Source: an uncultured Collinsella sp. (GTDB lineage: Bacteria; Actinomycetota; Coriobacteriia; Coriobacteriales; Coriobacteriaceae). Taken from it: 48,065 bases of DNA. Shown here in pieces: positions 27,798 through 37,359 of this stretch. Where the stretch lies: contig URRN01000003.1 in the NCBI GenBank assembly GCA_900550185.1, positions 1 to 48,065 on the forward strand, in the 5' to 3' direction. Each line of letters starts with the position of its first letter. The stretch's first letter is position 1. The translations under genes were made by a program, and so were the position numbers. A model generated the notes under the pieces. The model had not been told where the DNA came from. It searched no databases and saw nothing but the letters and a program-made list of their open reading frames with translations.

Positions 27798-29570
27798 TCA
27801 GTCGAGCTCGTGCGCACGCGCACCTTCGAACTGCATTCGATAGTAACGGGCATAGGTGCCGCCACGGGCGAGAAGCTCCTCGTGCGTGCCACGCTCCACA
27901 ACGCGACCATGCTCAACGGTCGCAATCTCATCGGCGTGTTTAATGGTCGAGAGACGGTGGGCGATGATAATCGTGGTGCGGCCGCGTGCCAGCTCTTCGA
28001 GCGACTCCTGCACCGCCTCCTCGCTCTCGTTATCCAAAGCACTCGTCGCCTCGTCCAAGATCAAGATTTTGGGATTCTTGAGAAACACGCGCGCGATGGC
28101 AACGCGCTGCTTCTGTCCGCCCGAAAGACGGCTGCCGCGCTCGCCCACGACCGTGTCATAGCCCTGTGGAAGCGACTCGATAAAGGCATCGATGTTGGCG
28201 CGACGGGCGGCCTCGGCGATCTCTTCTGCCGTGGCGCCCGGCTTGCCGTAGGCGATGTTCTCGCCAATCGTACCGTCAAATAGATAGACATCCTGCTGCA
28301 CCAGGCCGATGGCGCGGCGCAGGCTCTGCTGCGTCACATCGCGCACGTCCTGGCCGTCGATGCTAATGGATCCGGTAGCCACGTCATAAAAGCGCGGCAG
28401 CAGCGAACAGGTCGTGGACTTGCCGCCGCCCGAAGGGCCAACCAAAGCGATGGTCTGCCCGGGCTTGATGGACAGATCCATATGGTCGATAACGGGACGC
28501 TCGTCGGCATCGCCCTCGCCCAGCTCAACGTCCTCGTAGTTAAAGCACACGTCGTGATACTCCACGGCGCCGGCAGTCACCTGCAGATCCGTGGCGCCCG
28601 GCTTGTCCTGGATATCCGGCGCGGTCGAGAGCACCTCGTCCATACGCTTAAAGCCGGCGATAGCCTTCTGATACGTTTCGGCCGAATTGACGAGCGTCTC
28701 AAGCGGCGTGCAGAACAGCGAAATATAGAGTGCAAAGGTCGCCATATCGACCGCCTGCAGCTGTCCCTGGGCGACCAGCCAGCCGCCCAGCAGCACCACG
28801 ATCACATAGAGCACACCCGAGAGCAGGCCATACGTCGCGGTATAGACGCCCATGGCGTGATACATGTTCTCCTTGGACGAAAGATAGCGATTGTTTGAGG
28901 CGCGGAACTTGAAGCGTTCGGTCTCCTCATTGGCAAAGCTCTTGACCACACGCATGCCCGCCAGCGAATCCTGCAGCTGCGCATTGATGCCGCTGATTTT
29001 TTTGCGGTTGTCGCTAAAGACCTCGCGCATACGCATGTTCTGCCAAAACATGATGACCGCAAACGCTGCCGTCACCACAGCCATGGCAAGCGCCAGCACC
29101 GGGGCGATGGTAAAGAGGATCACAAACGAGCCGATAATCTCGATACCGCAGATGATGATCCACTCGGGCACGTGATGCGCCGCCTCGCAGATATCGAACA
29201 GGTCGTTGACCACGCGGCTCATCATATCGCCCGAGCTGTTGCGGTCGAAGTACGCAAAGCTAAAGCGCTCATACTGGTCGAACAGGTCCTCGCGCATTTT
29301 GGACTCCATACGCGCGCCCATCACGTGACCCCAATAGCTCACAAAATAGCGGCAGGCGCAGCGGACGGCATACATCAGCACCAAGCCCACCGCGATCATG
29401 CCGAGCGCCTGCATAATGGCAGCCTGACCCTGAGTAAACAGCCCACCGGTCAAATTGCGCAGGATAATGGGGAACGCCAGGTCAATGGCGGCAAGCACCA
29501 GAGCACAAACAGTATCAGCAACAAAAAGCCCCATCTGGGGCTCGTAATAAGACAAGAATCTTCTAAACAT
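27798..29570 (-). CDS. ABC exporter (fused membrane and ATPase domains)
   Basis: A 590-residue half-exporter of the multidrug/lipid type. About six TM helices occupy residues 10-310, followed by an ATPase domain with Walker A GPSGGGKSTT, signature LSGGQKQR, Walker B ILILDEATSALD and H-loop IIAHRLST. All catalytic positions are intact, so a homodimer would be active. The start was set at ATG 29570, with GAGGAC upstream, since the 16 codons before it run into the NUDIX terminator. The cargo is unknown; the next gene in the operon is a membrane protein without known function. Confidence 0.92.
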   Translation of the reverse strand: MFRRFLSYYEPQMGLFVADTVCALVLAAIDLAFPIILRNLTGGLFTQGQAAIMQALGMIAVGLVLMYAVRCACRYFVSYWGHVMGARMESKMREDLFDQYERFSFAYFDRNSSGDMMSRVVNDLFDICEAAHHVPEWIIICGIEIIGSFVILFTIAPVLALAMAVVTAAFAVIMFWQNMRMREVFSDNRKKISGINAQLQDSLAGMRVVKSFANEETERFKFRASNNRYLSSKENMYHAMGVYTATYGLLSGVLYVIVVLLGGWLVAQGQLQAVDMATFALYISLFCTPLETLVNSAETYQKAIAGFKRMDEVLSTAPDIQDKPGATDLQVTAGAVEYHDVCFNYEDVELGEGDADERPVIDHMDLSIKPGQTIALVGPSGGGKSTTCSLLPRFYDVATGSISIDGQDVRDVTQQSLRRAIGLVQQDVYLFDGTIGENIAYGKPGATAEEIAEAARRANIDAFIESLPQGYDTVVGERGSRLSGGQKQRVAIARVFLKNPKILILDEATSALDNESEEAVQESLEELARGRTTIIIAHRLSTIKHADEIATVEHGRVVERGTHEELLARGGTYARYYRMQFEGARAHELD

Positions 29571-29597
29571 GCAGTCCTCGGAGATAAAACAACAACG

Positions 29598-29640
29598 TAA
29601 AACCCTGGGGCAAAACAATCAGTAGTGTTTGCCCCAGGGT
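29598..29640 (-). terminator. Terminator of the NUDIX gene
   Basis: A 13-bp perfect stem (29602-29614 and 29628-29640) is followed on the minus strand by TTTT. It starts 12 bases past the NUDIX stop and separates it from the exporter operon. Confidence 0.85.
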
Positions 29641-29651
29641 CGCCCTCGCTT

Positions 29652-30347
29652 TTAAAGCTCAGTTCCGCCCAGCCTGTGTGCGATGCTGTCGCAGGCAAGC
29701 GCGCCTACGACGGTCTTAGCGTCTTCGATCTTGCCGTCGAGCACGGCATCGATCAGCTCGTGCAGCGGCACCAGGTCCACGTTGACAAACTCGTCATCAT
29801 CGGGGTTGGGCGCATCAAACTCGAGCTTGGTAGCCAAGTAGATGTGGATGATCTCATCGCAAAAACCGCAGGACGTGACAATCGACGTCAAAAAGCGAAT
29901 GCGACCTGCCCTAAAGCCCGTCTCCTCATGCAGTTCGCGCTTGGCGCAATCGAGCGGGTCCTCGCCTGGATCGAGCTTGCCGGCGGGAATCTCGACCGTC
30001 ACACGGTCGATGGCGGTGCGGTACTGACGCACCAGTACGATCTTGCCGCTCTCGGTCAGCGCCACAACGGCCGCCGCACCCGGATGGCGAACGATATCGC
30101 GGGCGCTGCGGCGACCGTTGGGCAGCTCAACCTCAAGACGGTGGACGTCGAGGATCTTGCCCTTCCAGGCGCACTCCTCCGAAAGAATCTTCTCGTGCAG
30201 CTCGACATCGTGCGGGTCGTCGTCGCCCAGCACCAGCGCCGGCTCGTCAGCGACCTCGCCACCAGGCTCGCCCTCGGCGTGCCCATACATGCGGCTGTCC
30301 TCTTCAACGATCTGCGCATCCACGAGCTCTTCGTTCTTCTCGTCCAT
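29652..30347 (-). CDS. NUDIX hydrolase, ADP-ribose pyrophosphatase-like
   Basis: A 231-residue hydrolase. The Nudix box is complete: G-KLDPG-E-DPLDCAK-RE-L-H-EE-TGF. The preceding VVALTESGKIVLVRQYRTAIDRVTVEIPAGKLD and the later TSCGFCDEIIHIYLATKL match ADP-ribose pyrophosphatases. An acidic extension of about 50 residues precedes the core. ATG 30347 is preferred over ATG 30356 because GAGAGGA is nine bases from the former and nearly touching the latter. It follows purD by 21 bases and is probably cotranscribed. The exact nucleotide substrate is inferred. Confidence 0.88.
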   Translation of the reverse strand: MDEKNEELVDAQIVEEDSRMYGHAEGEPGGEVADEPALVLGDDDPHDVELHEKILSEECAWKGKILDVHRLEVELPNGRRSARDIVRHPGAAAVVALTESGKIVLVRQYRTAIDRVTVEIPAGKLDPGEDPLDCAKRELHEETGFRAGRIRFLTSIVTSCGFCDEIIHIYLATKLEFDAPNPDDDEFVNVDLVPLHELIDAVLDGKIEDAKTVVGALACDSIAHRLGGTEL

Positions 30348-30368
30348 CCGTCTCATTCCTCTCGGATT

Positions 30369-31673
30369 TTAGGCATCCCAGGCGTCGCGGCCGCGCAGCG
30401 CGCGCAGGCCGATGTCGTGACGCAGGGTCTTACCCTCAAAATCAATCTTCTCGCAGGCCTCGTAGGCAAGGTTGCGAGCATTCTCGAACGTGTCGCCCAG
30501 AGCGGTCACGGCAAGCACGCGACCACCATTGGTCACGAGCTGGCCGTCCACCACAGCAGTGCCCGCGTGGTACACGGTCACGTTCTCCATGGCCTCGGCA
30601 TCCTCAATACCGGTGATGACCTTGCCCTTCTCGTAGCTGCCGGGGTAGCCCGCGCTCGTCAGGACAACGGCCACGGCCCACTCGTCGCGCCAGTCGAGTT
30701 CAATCTGGTCGAGCTCGCAGTTGGCACAAGCCAGCATGACCTCGACCAGGTCGTTCTTAAGGCGCGGCAGCACGACCTGCGTCTCGGGGTCGCCAAAGCG
30801 GGCGTTGAACTCCAGCACCTTGGGGCCGGCGGGCGTGAGCATAAAGCCGCCGTACAGGCAGCCGCGGTAGTCGATGCCCTCGGCAGCAAGCTCGGCAACG
30901 GTCTGCTCCATGACCTTCACCATGGTGGCGTGCTCCTCGTCGGTCACGATGGGCACCGGGCTGTAGACACCCATGCCGCCGGTGTTGGGGCCCTTGTCGC
31001 CCTCGAGCGCGCGCTTGTGGTCCTGCGAGGTGGCCATGGGGCGCACGGTCTTGCCGTCGGTAAAGGCCAAAAGCGAGCACTCGGGGCCGGTCAGCATCTC
31101 CTCGATAACCACGGTGTTGCCGGCATCGCCAAAGGTGCCGCCAAAGCACTCGCGCACGGCCTCCTCGGCCTGCTCAAGTTCGGTCGCCACGATAACGCCC
31201 TTGCCCGCGGCAAGGCCGTCGGCCTTGACGACCAGCGGAGCGCCCTGCTCACGCACATAAGCAAGAGCCGAAGCCTCGTCGGTAAACGAGCCGTAGGCTG
31301 CCGTCGGAATGCCCGCGCGCTCCATGAGCTGCTTGGAGAACAGCTTAGAGCCCTCCATCTGGGCGCCCTCGGCACCCGGGCCAAAGCAGGGAATACCCGC
31401 CGCGCGCACGGCGTCGGCCACGCCCGCCACGAGCGGAGCCTCGGGGCCAATTACCACGAGTCCGCATCCGTGGCTCTGCGCAAACGCCGCCACGGCCGCA
31501 GGATCGCAGTCGTCGAGAACAACGTTCTCGCCGCAGTTCGCGGTGCCGCCGTTGCCCGGCGCGATGTAGAGCTTGCCGGCGCGCGGTGATGCTGCGAGCT
31601 TAGCTGCCAAAGCATGCTCACGGCCGCCGCTGCCCAACAACAGGATGTCGATGGTTTGAGTGTCCGCCTTCAA
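30369..31673 (-). CDS. purD: Phosphoribosylamine-glycine ligase (GAR synthetase)
   Basis: A 434-residue ATP-grasp enzyme for the second step of purine synthesis. Signatures: DILLLGSGGREHALAAKL, APGNGGTAN, VVIGPEAPLVAGVAD, VVKADGLAAGKGVIVA, DHKRALEGDKGPNTGGMG and EFNARFGDPETQ. The start is TTG 31673: GAGGAGG lies five bases upstream and no ATG exists near the conserved beginning. Length matches the family. It follows purA with a hairpin between, and the NUDIX gene follows. Confidence 0.95.
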   Translation of the reverse strand: MKADTQTIDILLLGSGGREHALAAKLAASPRAGKLYIAPGNGGTANCGENVVLDDCDPAAVAAFAQSHGCGLVVIGPEAPLVAGVADAVRAAGIPCFGPGAEGAQMEGSKLFSKQLMERAGIPTAAYGSFTDEASALAYVREQGAPLVVKADGLAAGKGVIVATELEQAEEAVRECFGGTFGDAGNTVVIEEMLTGPECSLLAFTDGKTVRPMATSQDHKRALEGDKGPNTGGMGVYSPVPIVTDEEHATMVKVMEQTVAELAAEGIDYRGCLYGGFMLTPAGPKVLEFNARFGDPETQVVLPRLKNDLVEVMLACANCELDQIELDWRDEWAVAVVLTSAGYPGSYEKGKVITGIEDAEAMENVTVYHAGTAVVDGQLVTNGGRVLAVTALGDTFENARNLAYEACEKIDFEGKTLRHDIGLRALRGRDAWDA

Positions 31674-31727
31674 GGGTGCCTCCTCTATGGATGAATGGCC
31701 CGCTCCGCGCGAGCCCTTTGCAAGCAA

Positions 31728-31769
31728 ATATACCCCTCGGCCGCCCGCTTGGGCTGCAAAGGGGTATAT
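31728..31769 (-). terminator. Hairpin between purA and purD
   Basis: ATATACCCCT (31728-31737) pairs with AGGGGTATAT (31760-31769), and an inner GCCC/GGGC stem closes around GCTT. Only a weak T-run follows on the minus strand, so termination may be partial and purD could receive readthrough. Confidence 0.55.
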
Positions 31770-31791
31770 CGCAATAACCAAATAGTCCCGA

Positions 31792-33078
<1,287 letters not shown>

Positions 33079-33144
33079 GTTTACTCCTTACATTCATGGA
33101 CTGTCTACGCGCCACGCCGGCACGCAGAAGCACAAAACATTCCC

Positions 33145-33173
33145 AGTATACCCGTGCAACGGGCGCCTGTCCT
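33145..33173 (-). promoter_or_regulatory. Probable purA promoter
   Basis: On the minus strand AGGACA (33173-33168), a 17-base spacer, then TATACT (33150-33145). The -35 box overlaps the dnaB stop codon, placing the start site about 60 bases before purA. Confidence 0.55.
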
Positions 33174-34563
33174 ACTCCTCGGCATGTGCCCCATCAAGCT
33201 CATAGAACTTGGTGGATGCCGGCAGGAACATCAGGTCGACGTCGCCGATCGGGCCCGAACGGTTCTTGGCCACGACGATACGCGTAACGCCCTCGTCGGG
33301 TCGATCGTCGCGCGAGGCTTCGGCCTCGTCGGCGGAGCGGTCCAAGAACATAACGATATCGGCGTCCTGCTCGATGGAGCCCGATTCACGAAGGTCGGAA
33401 AGCTGCGGGCGCTTGCCGGTACGGGATTCGACCTGACGCGAGAGCTGCGACAGCGCGATGAGCGGGATCTTGAGTTCCTTGGCCATGATCTTCAGACCAC
33501 GCGACATCTCGGAGACCTCGACGGTACGGCTCTCGGAGCGGCGTCCCGGCGGAGGACTCACCAGCTGCAGGTAGTCCAGGATGATGATGGCCTTCTCCTT
33601 GTTGTGGAGCATGCGGCGGCTCTTGGCGCGAATCTCGGTCACTGTGGTGCCGGGCGTATCGTCAATCAGAATATCGAGCTTGGACAAGGTCTGCGTGGCC
33701 TCGTTGATATTGGCCCACTGCTCGGGGCTAATGCGGCCCATGCGGAAGTCACTGATCGAAATCATGGCGTAGGCGCAAATCAGACGCTGGGCAATTTCCT
33801 TGCCCGACATCTCCAGCGAGAAGAAGCCGACGGTATAACCGGCCGCGGCAGCGTTGAGCGCCAGATTTAGAGCGAACGACGTCTTACCCACAGCAGGGCG
33901 GGCGCCGATGATGATGAGCTGGCCCTCGCGAAAACCCATGAGCATGCGGTCGAGCGACGGGAAGCCCGTGGGCACGCCCGCAGCCTGGCCGCCTGCCTGG
34001 CACACTTCCTCGGCCTCGTTATAGGCCTCGACCATAAACTCGGTCAGCGTCTTGTAGCTCGACTTGACCTCGCGCGCCGTAACCTTGAGCAGTTTGCTCT
34101 CGGCCAGCTCGACAACCTCTTTGGTGTCGGTGGGGGCGTTATATGCCAGCGCGTTGATCTCGTTAGTGGCGCCGATCAGCTCACGCAGCATCGAATCGCG
34201 GCGAACGATGGCGGCATGGTGCTGCCAGTTGACGAGTGACAGGGTCTGACCCATCAACTCCAAAATGTACGCTTCGCCGCCCACGGCATCGAGCTTGTTG
34301 ATGCTTCGCAGGTAATCGATCAGCGAGATGGAGTCGATGGGAATGCGGCTGTTGTACATATCGACCATCGCGGTATAGATGGTCTTATGAATGGGCCGGT
34401 AGAAGTCATCGGGCTGCAGCTCGACCTGGGCTTCTTCGACCACCTCGGGCGATAGCAGCATAGCGGCCAGTACATTGGCCTCTGCATCTTGGTTTTGGGG
34501 AAGACCCACCTTTGAGCCGCGGTCCTCGACCGTCAGCCCGGTCTCCCTATCGTCATATGCCAT
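33172..34563 (-). CDS. dnaB: Replicative DNA helicase
   Basis: A 463-residue hexameric helicase. The N-terminal primase-interacting domain (PQNQDAEANVLAAMLLSPE) is followed by the RecA-like motor with Walker A GARPAVGKTS, FFSLEMSGKEIAQRL, the DYLQLV strand and SQLSRQVE with the DLRESGSIEQDAD region. No intein is present. Three ATGs lie close together (34575, 34569, 34563); GAGG is six bases from the last, which is preferred. It lies downstream of the rpsF-ssb-rpsR-rplI operon, separated by a terminator and about 160 bases of gap. Confidence 0.95.
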   Translation of the reverse strand: MAYDDRETGLTVEDRGSKVGLPQNQDAEANVLAAMLLSPEVVEEAQVELQPDDFYRPIHKTIYTAMVDMYNSRIPIDSISLIDYLRSINKLDAVGGEAYILELMGQTLSLVNWQHHAAIVRRDSMLRELIGATNEINALAYNAPTDTKEVVELAESKLLKVTAREVKSSYKTLTEFMVEAYNEAEEVCQAGGQAAGVPTGFPSLDRMLMGFREGQLIIIGARPAVGKTSFALNLALNAAAAGYTVGFFSLEMSGKEIAQRLICAYAMISISDFRMGRISPEQWANINEATQTLSKLDILIDDTPGTTVTEIRAKSRRMLHNKEKAIIILDYLQLVSPPPGRRSESRTVEVSEMSRGLKIMAKELKIPLIALSQLSRQVESRTGKRPQLSDLRESGSIEQDADIVMFLDRSADEAEASRDDRPDEGVTRIVVAKNRSGPIGDVDLMFLPASTKFYELDGAHAEE

Positions 34564-34719
34564 GAGCATCCTCATTCATATCGCTTGCGAGCATCCATAG
34601 TATCAGCCACGGTCCCAAAACGCGCCGCGCGCCGCCAATCATCACCGAACCAAACGGATGAACGGTCCTGTATATAGGACTTCGACGTAACGCTCACCAT
34701 GACACTCACTCAGCGCATA

Positions 34720-34756
34720 AAAATAAAAGGGCGCCCCGGTTTCCCAGAGCGCCCTT
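34720..34756 (-). terminator. Terminator of the rpsF-ssb-rpsR-rplI operon
   Basis: AAGGGCGC (34727-34734) pairs with GCGCCCTT (34749-34756), followed on the minus strand by TTTTATTTTTA. It lies 33 bases after rplI. The 34600-34720 stretch between here and dnaB holds a small GTCCT/AGGAC hairpin and nothing else recognised. Confidence 0.85.
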
Positions 34757-34788
34757 CTTAGAACAAGATTGTTGCGTTGCAGCAAATG

Positions 34789-35328
34789 CTACTCGGCAGC
34801 AGCCTCAGTCTCGACCTCGGCGGTCTCGGCCTCGGCGACCTCAGCGGCCTCCTCGACCTCAGCCTCGGCAGCGAGCTCCTCGGCGGTAACGCCGACGAGA
34901 ACGACAACTTCGGCCTTGATCTCGCGGTACAGCGAGATGGCAACGGTGTGGGCACCGGCAACCTTGATGGGCTTACCGAGCTCGACGCGCTTGCGGTCGA
35001 TGTCCATACCGAGCTGAGCCTTGATGGCGTCAGCGATCATAGCGGCGGTAACGGAGCCAAAGAGGATGCCCTCGTCGCCGACCTTGACGTCAACGGTGAC
35101 CGTCTTGCCCTCGAAGGCAGCCTTGGTCTCGTTGGCGGTAGCCAGACGGACGGCCTCGCGCTTGGCGATGTTGTTGCGACGCTCGTCAAGCTGCTTGAGG
35201 TTGCCCTTGGTGGCGGCAACAGCGAGCTTCTTGGGGAACAGGAAGTTCTCAGCGTAACCCTGAGCGACCTCTACGACGTCACCCTCGCCGCCCTTGCCCT
35301 TGATCTCATCGAGAAGAATAACCTTCAT
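34789..35328 (-). CDS. rplI: 50S ribosomal protein L9 with acidic C-terminal tail
   Basis: A 179-residue L9. The N-terminal domain is typical: MKVILLDEIKGKGGEGDVVEVAQGYAENFLFPKKLA. The middle helix and C-terminal domain (GILFGSVTAAMIADAI, VELGKPIKVAGAHTVAISLY) follow. About 30 residues of Glu/Ala/Val-rich low-complexity sequence are added at the end, beyond the usual length of about 150. It follows rpsR by 15 bases and is the last gene of the operon. Confidence 0.95.
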   Translation of the reverse strand: MKVILLDEIKGKGGEGDVVEVAQGYAENFLFPKKLAVAATKGNLKQLDERRNNIAKREAVRLATANETKAAFEGKTVTVDVKVGDEGILFGSVTAAMIADAIKAQLGMDIDRKRVELGKPIKVAGAHTVAISLYREIKAEVVVLVGVTAEELAAEAEVEEAAEVAEAETAEVETEAAAE

Positions 35329-35343
35329 GATGTGTCTCCCTTC

Positions 35344-35610
35344 TTAGCCGCGGTCGCGGTTGCCACGAGAGGAAACCACGGGGACGGTGTACGGCAGGAG
35401 AGCCATCTCGCGGGCGCGCTTGATGGCGTTGGCGATGTCATGCTGATGCTGCGTGCAAGCGCCAGTGACGCGACGGGGCTTGATCTTGCCACGGTCGGTC
35501 ATGTACTTACGGAGAAGCTGAGTGTCCTTATAGTCGATGAACTCAGTGTTCTCCTTGCAGAACTGGCAGTACTTACGACGCGGCTGACGTGCAGAAAAAT
35601 CATTAGCCAT
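35344..35610 (-). CDS. rpsR: 30S ribosomal protein S18
   Basis: An 88-residue S18. CQFCKENTEFIDYKDTQLLRKYM, then GKIKPRRVTGACTQHQHDIANAIKRAREMALLPYT, are diagnostic. The CxxC pair and the later Cys make this a zinc-type S18. The start was taken at ATG 35610; the open frame 17 codons upstream lies in the gap after ssb. It forms a complex with S6, encoded first in the operon. Confidence 0.95.
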   Translation of the reverse strand: MANDFSARQPRRKYCQFCKENTEFIDYKDTQLLRKYMTDRGKIKPRRVTGACTQHQHDIANAIKRAREMALLPYTVPVVSSRGNRDRG

Positions 35611-35682
35611 GTCAAAATACCTTTCGTTTGGCAACTTCGGCGAACCGAAGCCGCCTCTCACTCAAAAATAGGTGAACAACCC

Positions 35683-36135
35683 TTAGAACGGGATGTCCTC
35701 ATCGTAGACGTCGACCGCGGGCGGCGTAGCCACCGGTGCGGCAGGACGTGCTGCGGGCGCGGGAGCTGCGGGGGCGTAACCGCCCTGATCGTAGCCACCC
35801 TGGCCACCACGGGAGCTCATAAACTCGATCTCATCGACGATGACCTCAAGCTTGCTCCGGCGCTGGCCGTCGCGCTCCCAAGAGCTGTAGCGCAGCTTGC
35901 CCTCGATCGCGACCTTGTTTCCCTTTGCCAGGAAACGGCTCACGGCCTCGGCGCGGGTGCCGAACATAGTGCAGTCGACAAAGTTGGGATAGTCCTCCCA
36001 CTCGCCAGTCTGCGCGTTGCGGCGACGATCGTTCACGGCGACGCCAAAGGACAGAACCTGGGTTCCGCCGGCGGTGGCGCGCAGCTCGGGATCGCGGGTG
36101 AGGTTACCGGTGATGTTCACTCGATTGATGCTCAT
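35683..36135 (-). CDS. ssb: Single-stranded DNA-binding protein
   Basis: A 150-residue SSB. The OB fold reads NRVNITGNLTRDPELRATAGGTQVLSFGVAVNDR, with WEDYPNFVDCTMFG and LRYSSWERDGQRRSKLEVIVDEI. A Gly/Ala/Pro-rich linker leads to the acidic tip DEDIPF, which recruits replication and repair partners. The start is ATG 36135 with GAGGAAG. Its position between rpsF and rpsR is conserved in many bacteria. Confidence 0.96.
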   Translation of the reverse strand: MSINRVNITGNLTRDPELRATAGGTQVLSFGVAVNDRRRNAQTGEWEDYPNFVDCTMFGTRAEAVSRFLAKGNKVAIEGKLRYSSWERDGQRRSKLEVIVDEIEFMSSRGGQGGYDQGGYAPAAPAPAARPAAPVATPPAVDVYDEDIPF

Positions 36136-36183
36136 AACTCACTACTTCCTCTTGGGGCACAAGCCCAGTCCAAAACGACAGTC

Positions 36184-36477
36184 TTACTCCTGGTCGTCGC
36201 GACGGACGATCATGTGGCGGACCACAGCGTCGGTGATGCGCAGGACGCGATCAAGCTCGGCGATCTGGGTAGGATCTGCGTGGAAGTTGATGAGGGTGTA
36301 GTCACCATCGGTGAGGTCGTTGATCTCGTAGGCGAGCTTGCGCTTGCCCCACTCGTCAACGGAGTCGACCTTGCCAGCGCCCTCAGCGATCGTGGTATCG
36401 ATACGCTTCATAACAGCGAGACGAGTCTCGGGGTCGAGCGACGGGTCAACAAAGAACAGCAGTTCATAAGCCTTCAT
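36184..36477 (-). CDS. rpsF: 30S ribosomal protein S6
   Basis: A 97-residue S6 with MKAYELLFFVDPSLDPE, the DEWGKRKLAYEINDLTDGDYTLINFHA core and RVLRITDAVVRHMIVRRD. The start is ATG 36477 with the strong AGGAGGTGA site. It opens the operon rpsF-ssb-rpsR-rplI, and S6 with S18 may feed back on the leader hairpin at 36505-36531. Confidence 0.95.
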   Translation of the reverse strand: MKAYELLFFVDPSLDPETRLAVMKRIDTTIAEGAGKVDSVDEWGKRKLAYEINDLTDGDYTLINFHADPTQIAELDRVLRITDAVVRHMIVRRDDQE

Positions 36478-36504
36478 ATTGTCACCTCCTCTGGGCAAAT
36501 GTGG

Positions 36505-36531
36505 CTTCAGGTCGTGAAGGTGCGCCTGAAG
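36505..36531 (-). promoter_or_regulatory. Hairpin in the rpsF leader (possible S6:S18 site)
   Basis: Seven-base arms CTTCAGG and CCTGAAG enclose a 13-base loop (minus strand CGCACCTTCACGA). It lies between the promoter and the rpsF ribosome site. S6:S18-binding leaders are known upstream of rpsF in many bacteria; whether this hairpin fits their consensus bulge was not established. Confidence 0.4.
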
Positions 36532-36548
36532 CAGGAAAAGACTTGGTA

Positions 36549-36577
36549 ATAATATCTTTCAACCTCCTAGGCTGCAA
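36549..36577 (-). promoter_or_regulatory. Promoter of the rpsF operon
   Basis: On the minus strand TTGCAG (36577-36572), 17 bases, then TATTAT (36554-36549). A GCTGCA/TGCAGC hairpin (36571-36588) overlaps the -35 box. Confidence 0.65.
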
Positions 36578-36928
36578 GAATATGCAGCTACAACCTCATG
36601 ACCTCCACATATGCCCATACTCGCACGACGTTTCATGCGCATTCCAACCAAATGCTGACCAAAAGCTTGACGGAGCTGTGGACAAGATACGGTGCCGTGA
36701 GGACAAGCTGAGCCAAGTCGCAGGTCAACGGGCGCATGGTTGTGGTCGCAAAATGCATACCAGTGGTCTAATTGATCGCCAAAAAGATTTAAAATTCGTT
36801 TGCTCGTGGTCTATAAAGTCCTTTTTTGAGCAATTCGCATAGCATGATTTTGCTGGTCAGACTGCATGTGTCGCGCGTTTTAGGCACAGCGCGAGACGCT
36901 GTGGATCAAAAAATGCCAACTTTTCTGT
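36578..36928. other. Intergenic region between rpsF operon and tRNA-Ser genes
   Basis: About 350 bases without a credible gene. Two sequences one or two changes from a DnaA box (TGTGGACAA near 36676, TGTGGATCA near 36900) are present, but too few and too scattered to suggest an origin. Nothing else was recognised. Confidence 0.5.
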
Positions 36929-36956
36929 TTGCACTTTGCGATTCCTCGTGTATACT
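36929..36956 (+). promoter_or_regulatory. Promoter of the tRNA-Ser genes
   Basis: TTGCAC (36929-36934), 16 bases, then TATACT (36951-36956). The first tRNA begins 17 bases after the -10 box. Confidence 0.75.
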
Positions 36957-36972
36957 GACTTTCGCATTTAAC

Positions 36973-37063
36973 GGAGAGTTGTCCGAGTGGCCGAAGGAGC
37001 ACGATTGGAAATCGTGTAGGCGTCAAAAGCGTCTCCAGGGTTCAAATCCCTGACTCTCCGCCA
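36973..37063 (+). tRNA. tRNA-Ser (anticodon GGA)
   Basis: Acceptor stem GGAGAGT pairs with ACTCTCC (37053-37059), followed by G and an encoded CCA. The anticodon stem CACGA/TCGTG holds loop TTGGAAA, anticodon GGA, reading UCC/UCU. A long variable arm typical of serine tRNAs and a T-arm with GGTTCAAATCC are present. Total 91 bases with CCA. Confidence 0.97.
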
Positions 37064-37072
37064 GTTAATTCC

Positions 37073-37101
37073 AAAGCAGGCCTTCGAGCCTGCTTTGTTT
37101 T
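37073..37101 (+). terminator. Terminator between the two tRNA genes
   Basis: AAAGCAGGC (37073-37081) pairs with GCCTGCTTT (37088-37096), loop CTTCGA, followed by GTTTTT. Confidence 0.85.
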
Positions 37102-37111
37102 TACCCCACGC

Positions 37112-37202
37112 GGAGGGGTGGCAGAGTGGTTGAATGCGGCGGTCTCGAAAACCGTTTGGCCTGTATAAGGTCACGAGGGTTCGAATCCCTCCTCCTCCGC
37201 CA
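37112..37202 (+). tRNA. tRNA-Ser (anticodon CGA)
   Basis: Acceptor GGAGGGG pairs with CTCCTCC (one wobble), then G and encoded CCA. The anticodon loop is CTCGAAA between GCGGT and ACCGT, anticodon CGA, reading UCG. A long variable arm and GGTTCGAATCC T-loop confirm a serine tRNA. 91 bases with CCA. Confidence 0.97.
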
Positions 37203-37214
37203 TTAGATGGTATG

Positions 37215-37238
37215 AGCCCCAGCAATGGGGCTTTTTTG
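37215..37238 (+). terminator. Terminator after tRNA-Ser(CGA)
   Basis: AGCCCC and GGGGCT with a six-base loop, followed by six T residues. Confidence 0.88.
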
Positions 37239-37269
37239 TTATCGAAATACGTCTCGATCCCACGCTTCC

Positions 37270-37351
37270 CCAAACATGTACGTCACCCTCCAAAACCGAC
37301 ATTTTTCGACATCTTTGAAGGCTGACGTACACGTTTGGATTGAGTTCACGG
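37270..37351. repeat. Hairpin element, copy 1 of the inverted pair flanking the nuclease-like gene
   Basis: The outer 25 bases at each end of 37270-37338 (starting CCAAACATGTACGTCA and ending TGACGTACACGTTTGG) are reverse complements with three mismatches; the interior has CGACATTTTTCGACAT. Its reverse complement matches 38458-38540 over about 82 bases with few changes, including a shared flank (GTGAACTCAATCC on the minus strand) beyond the hairpin. Confidence 0.88.
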
Positions 37352-37359
37352 GAGTGGCA

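Noticed and set aside
36501..36842. Open frame of 113 codons on the plus strand antisense to the rpsF leader
   Set aside because: No family resemblance, an odd residue mix and no good ribosome site; it overlaps the rpsF promoter and leader.
36660..36910. Two near-matches to DnaA boxes upstream of the tRNA genes
   Set aside because: Only two imperfect sites, no cluster, no A/T-rich unwinding element, and no dnaA or dnaN nearby, so an origin is not supported.
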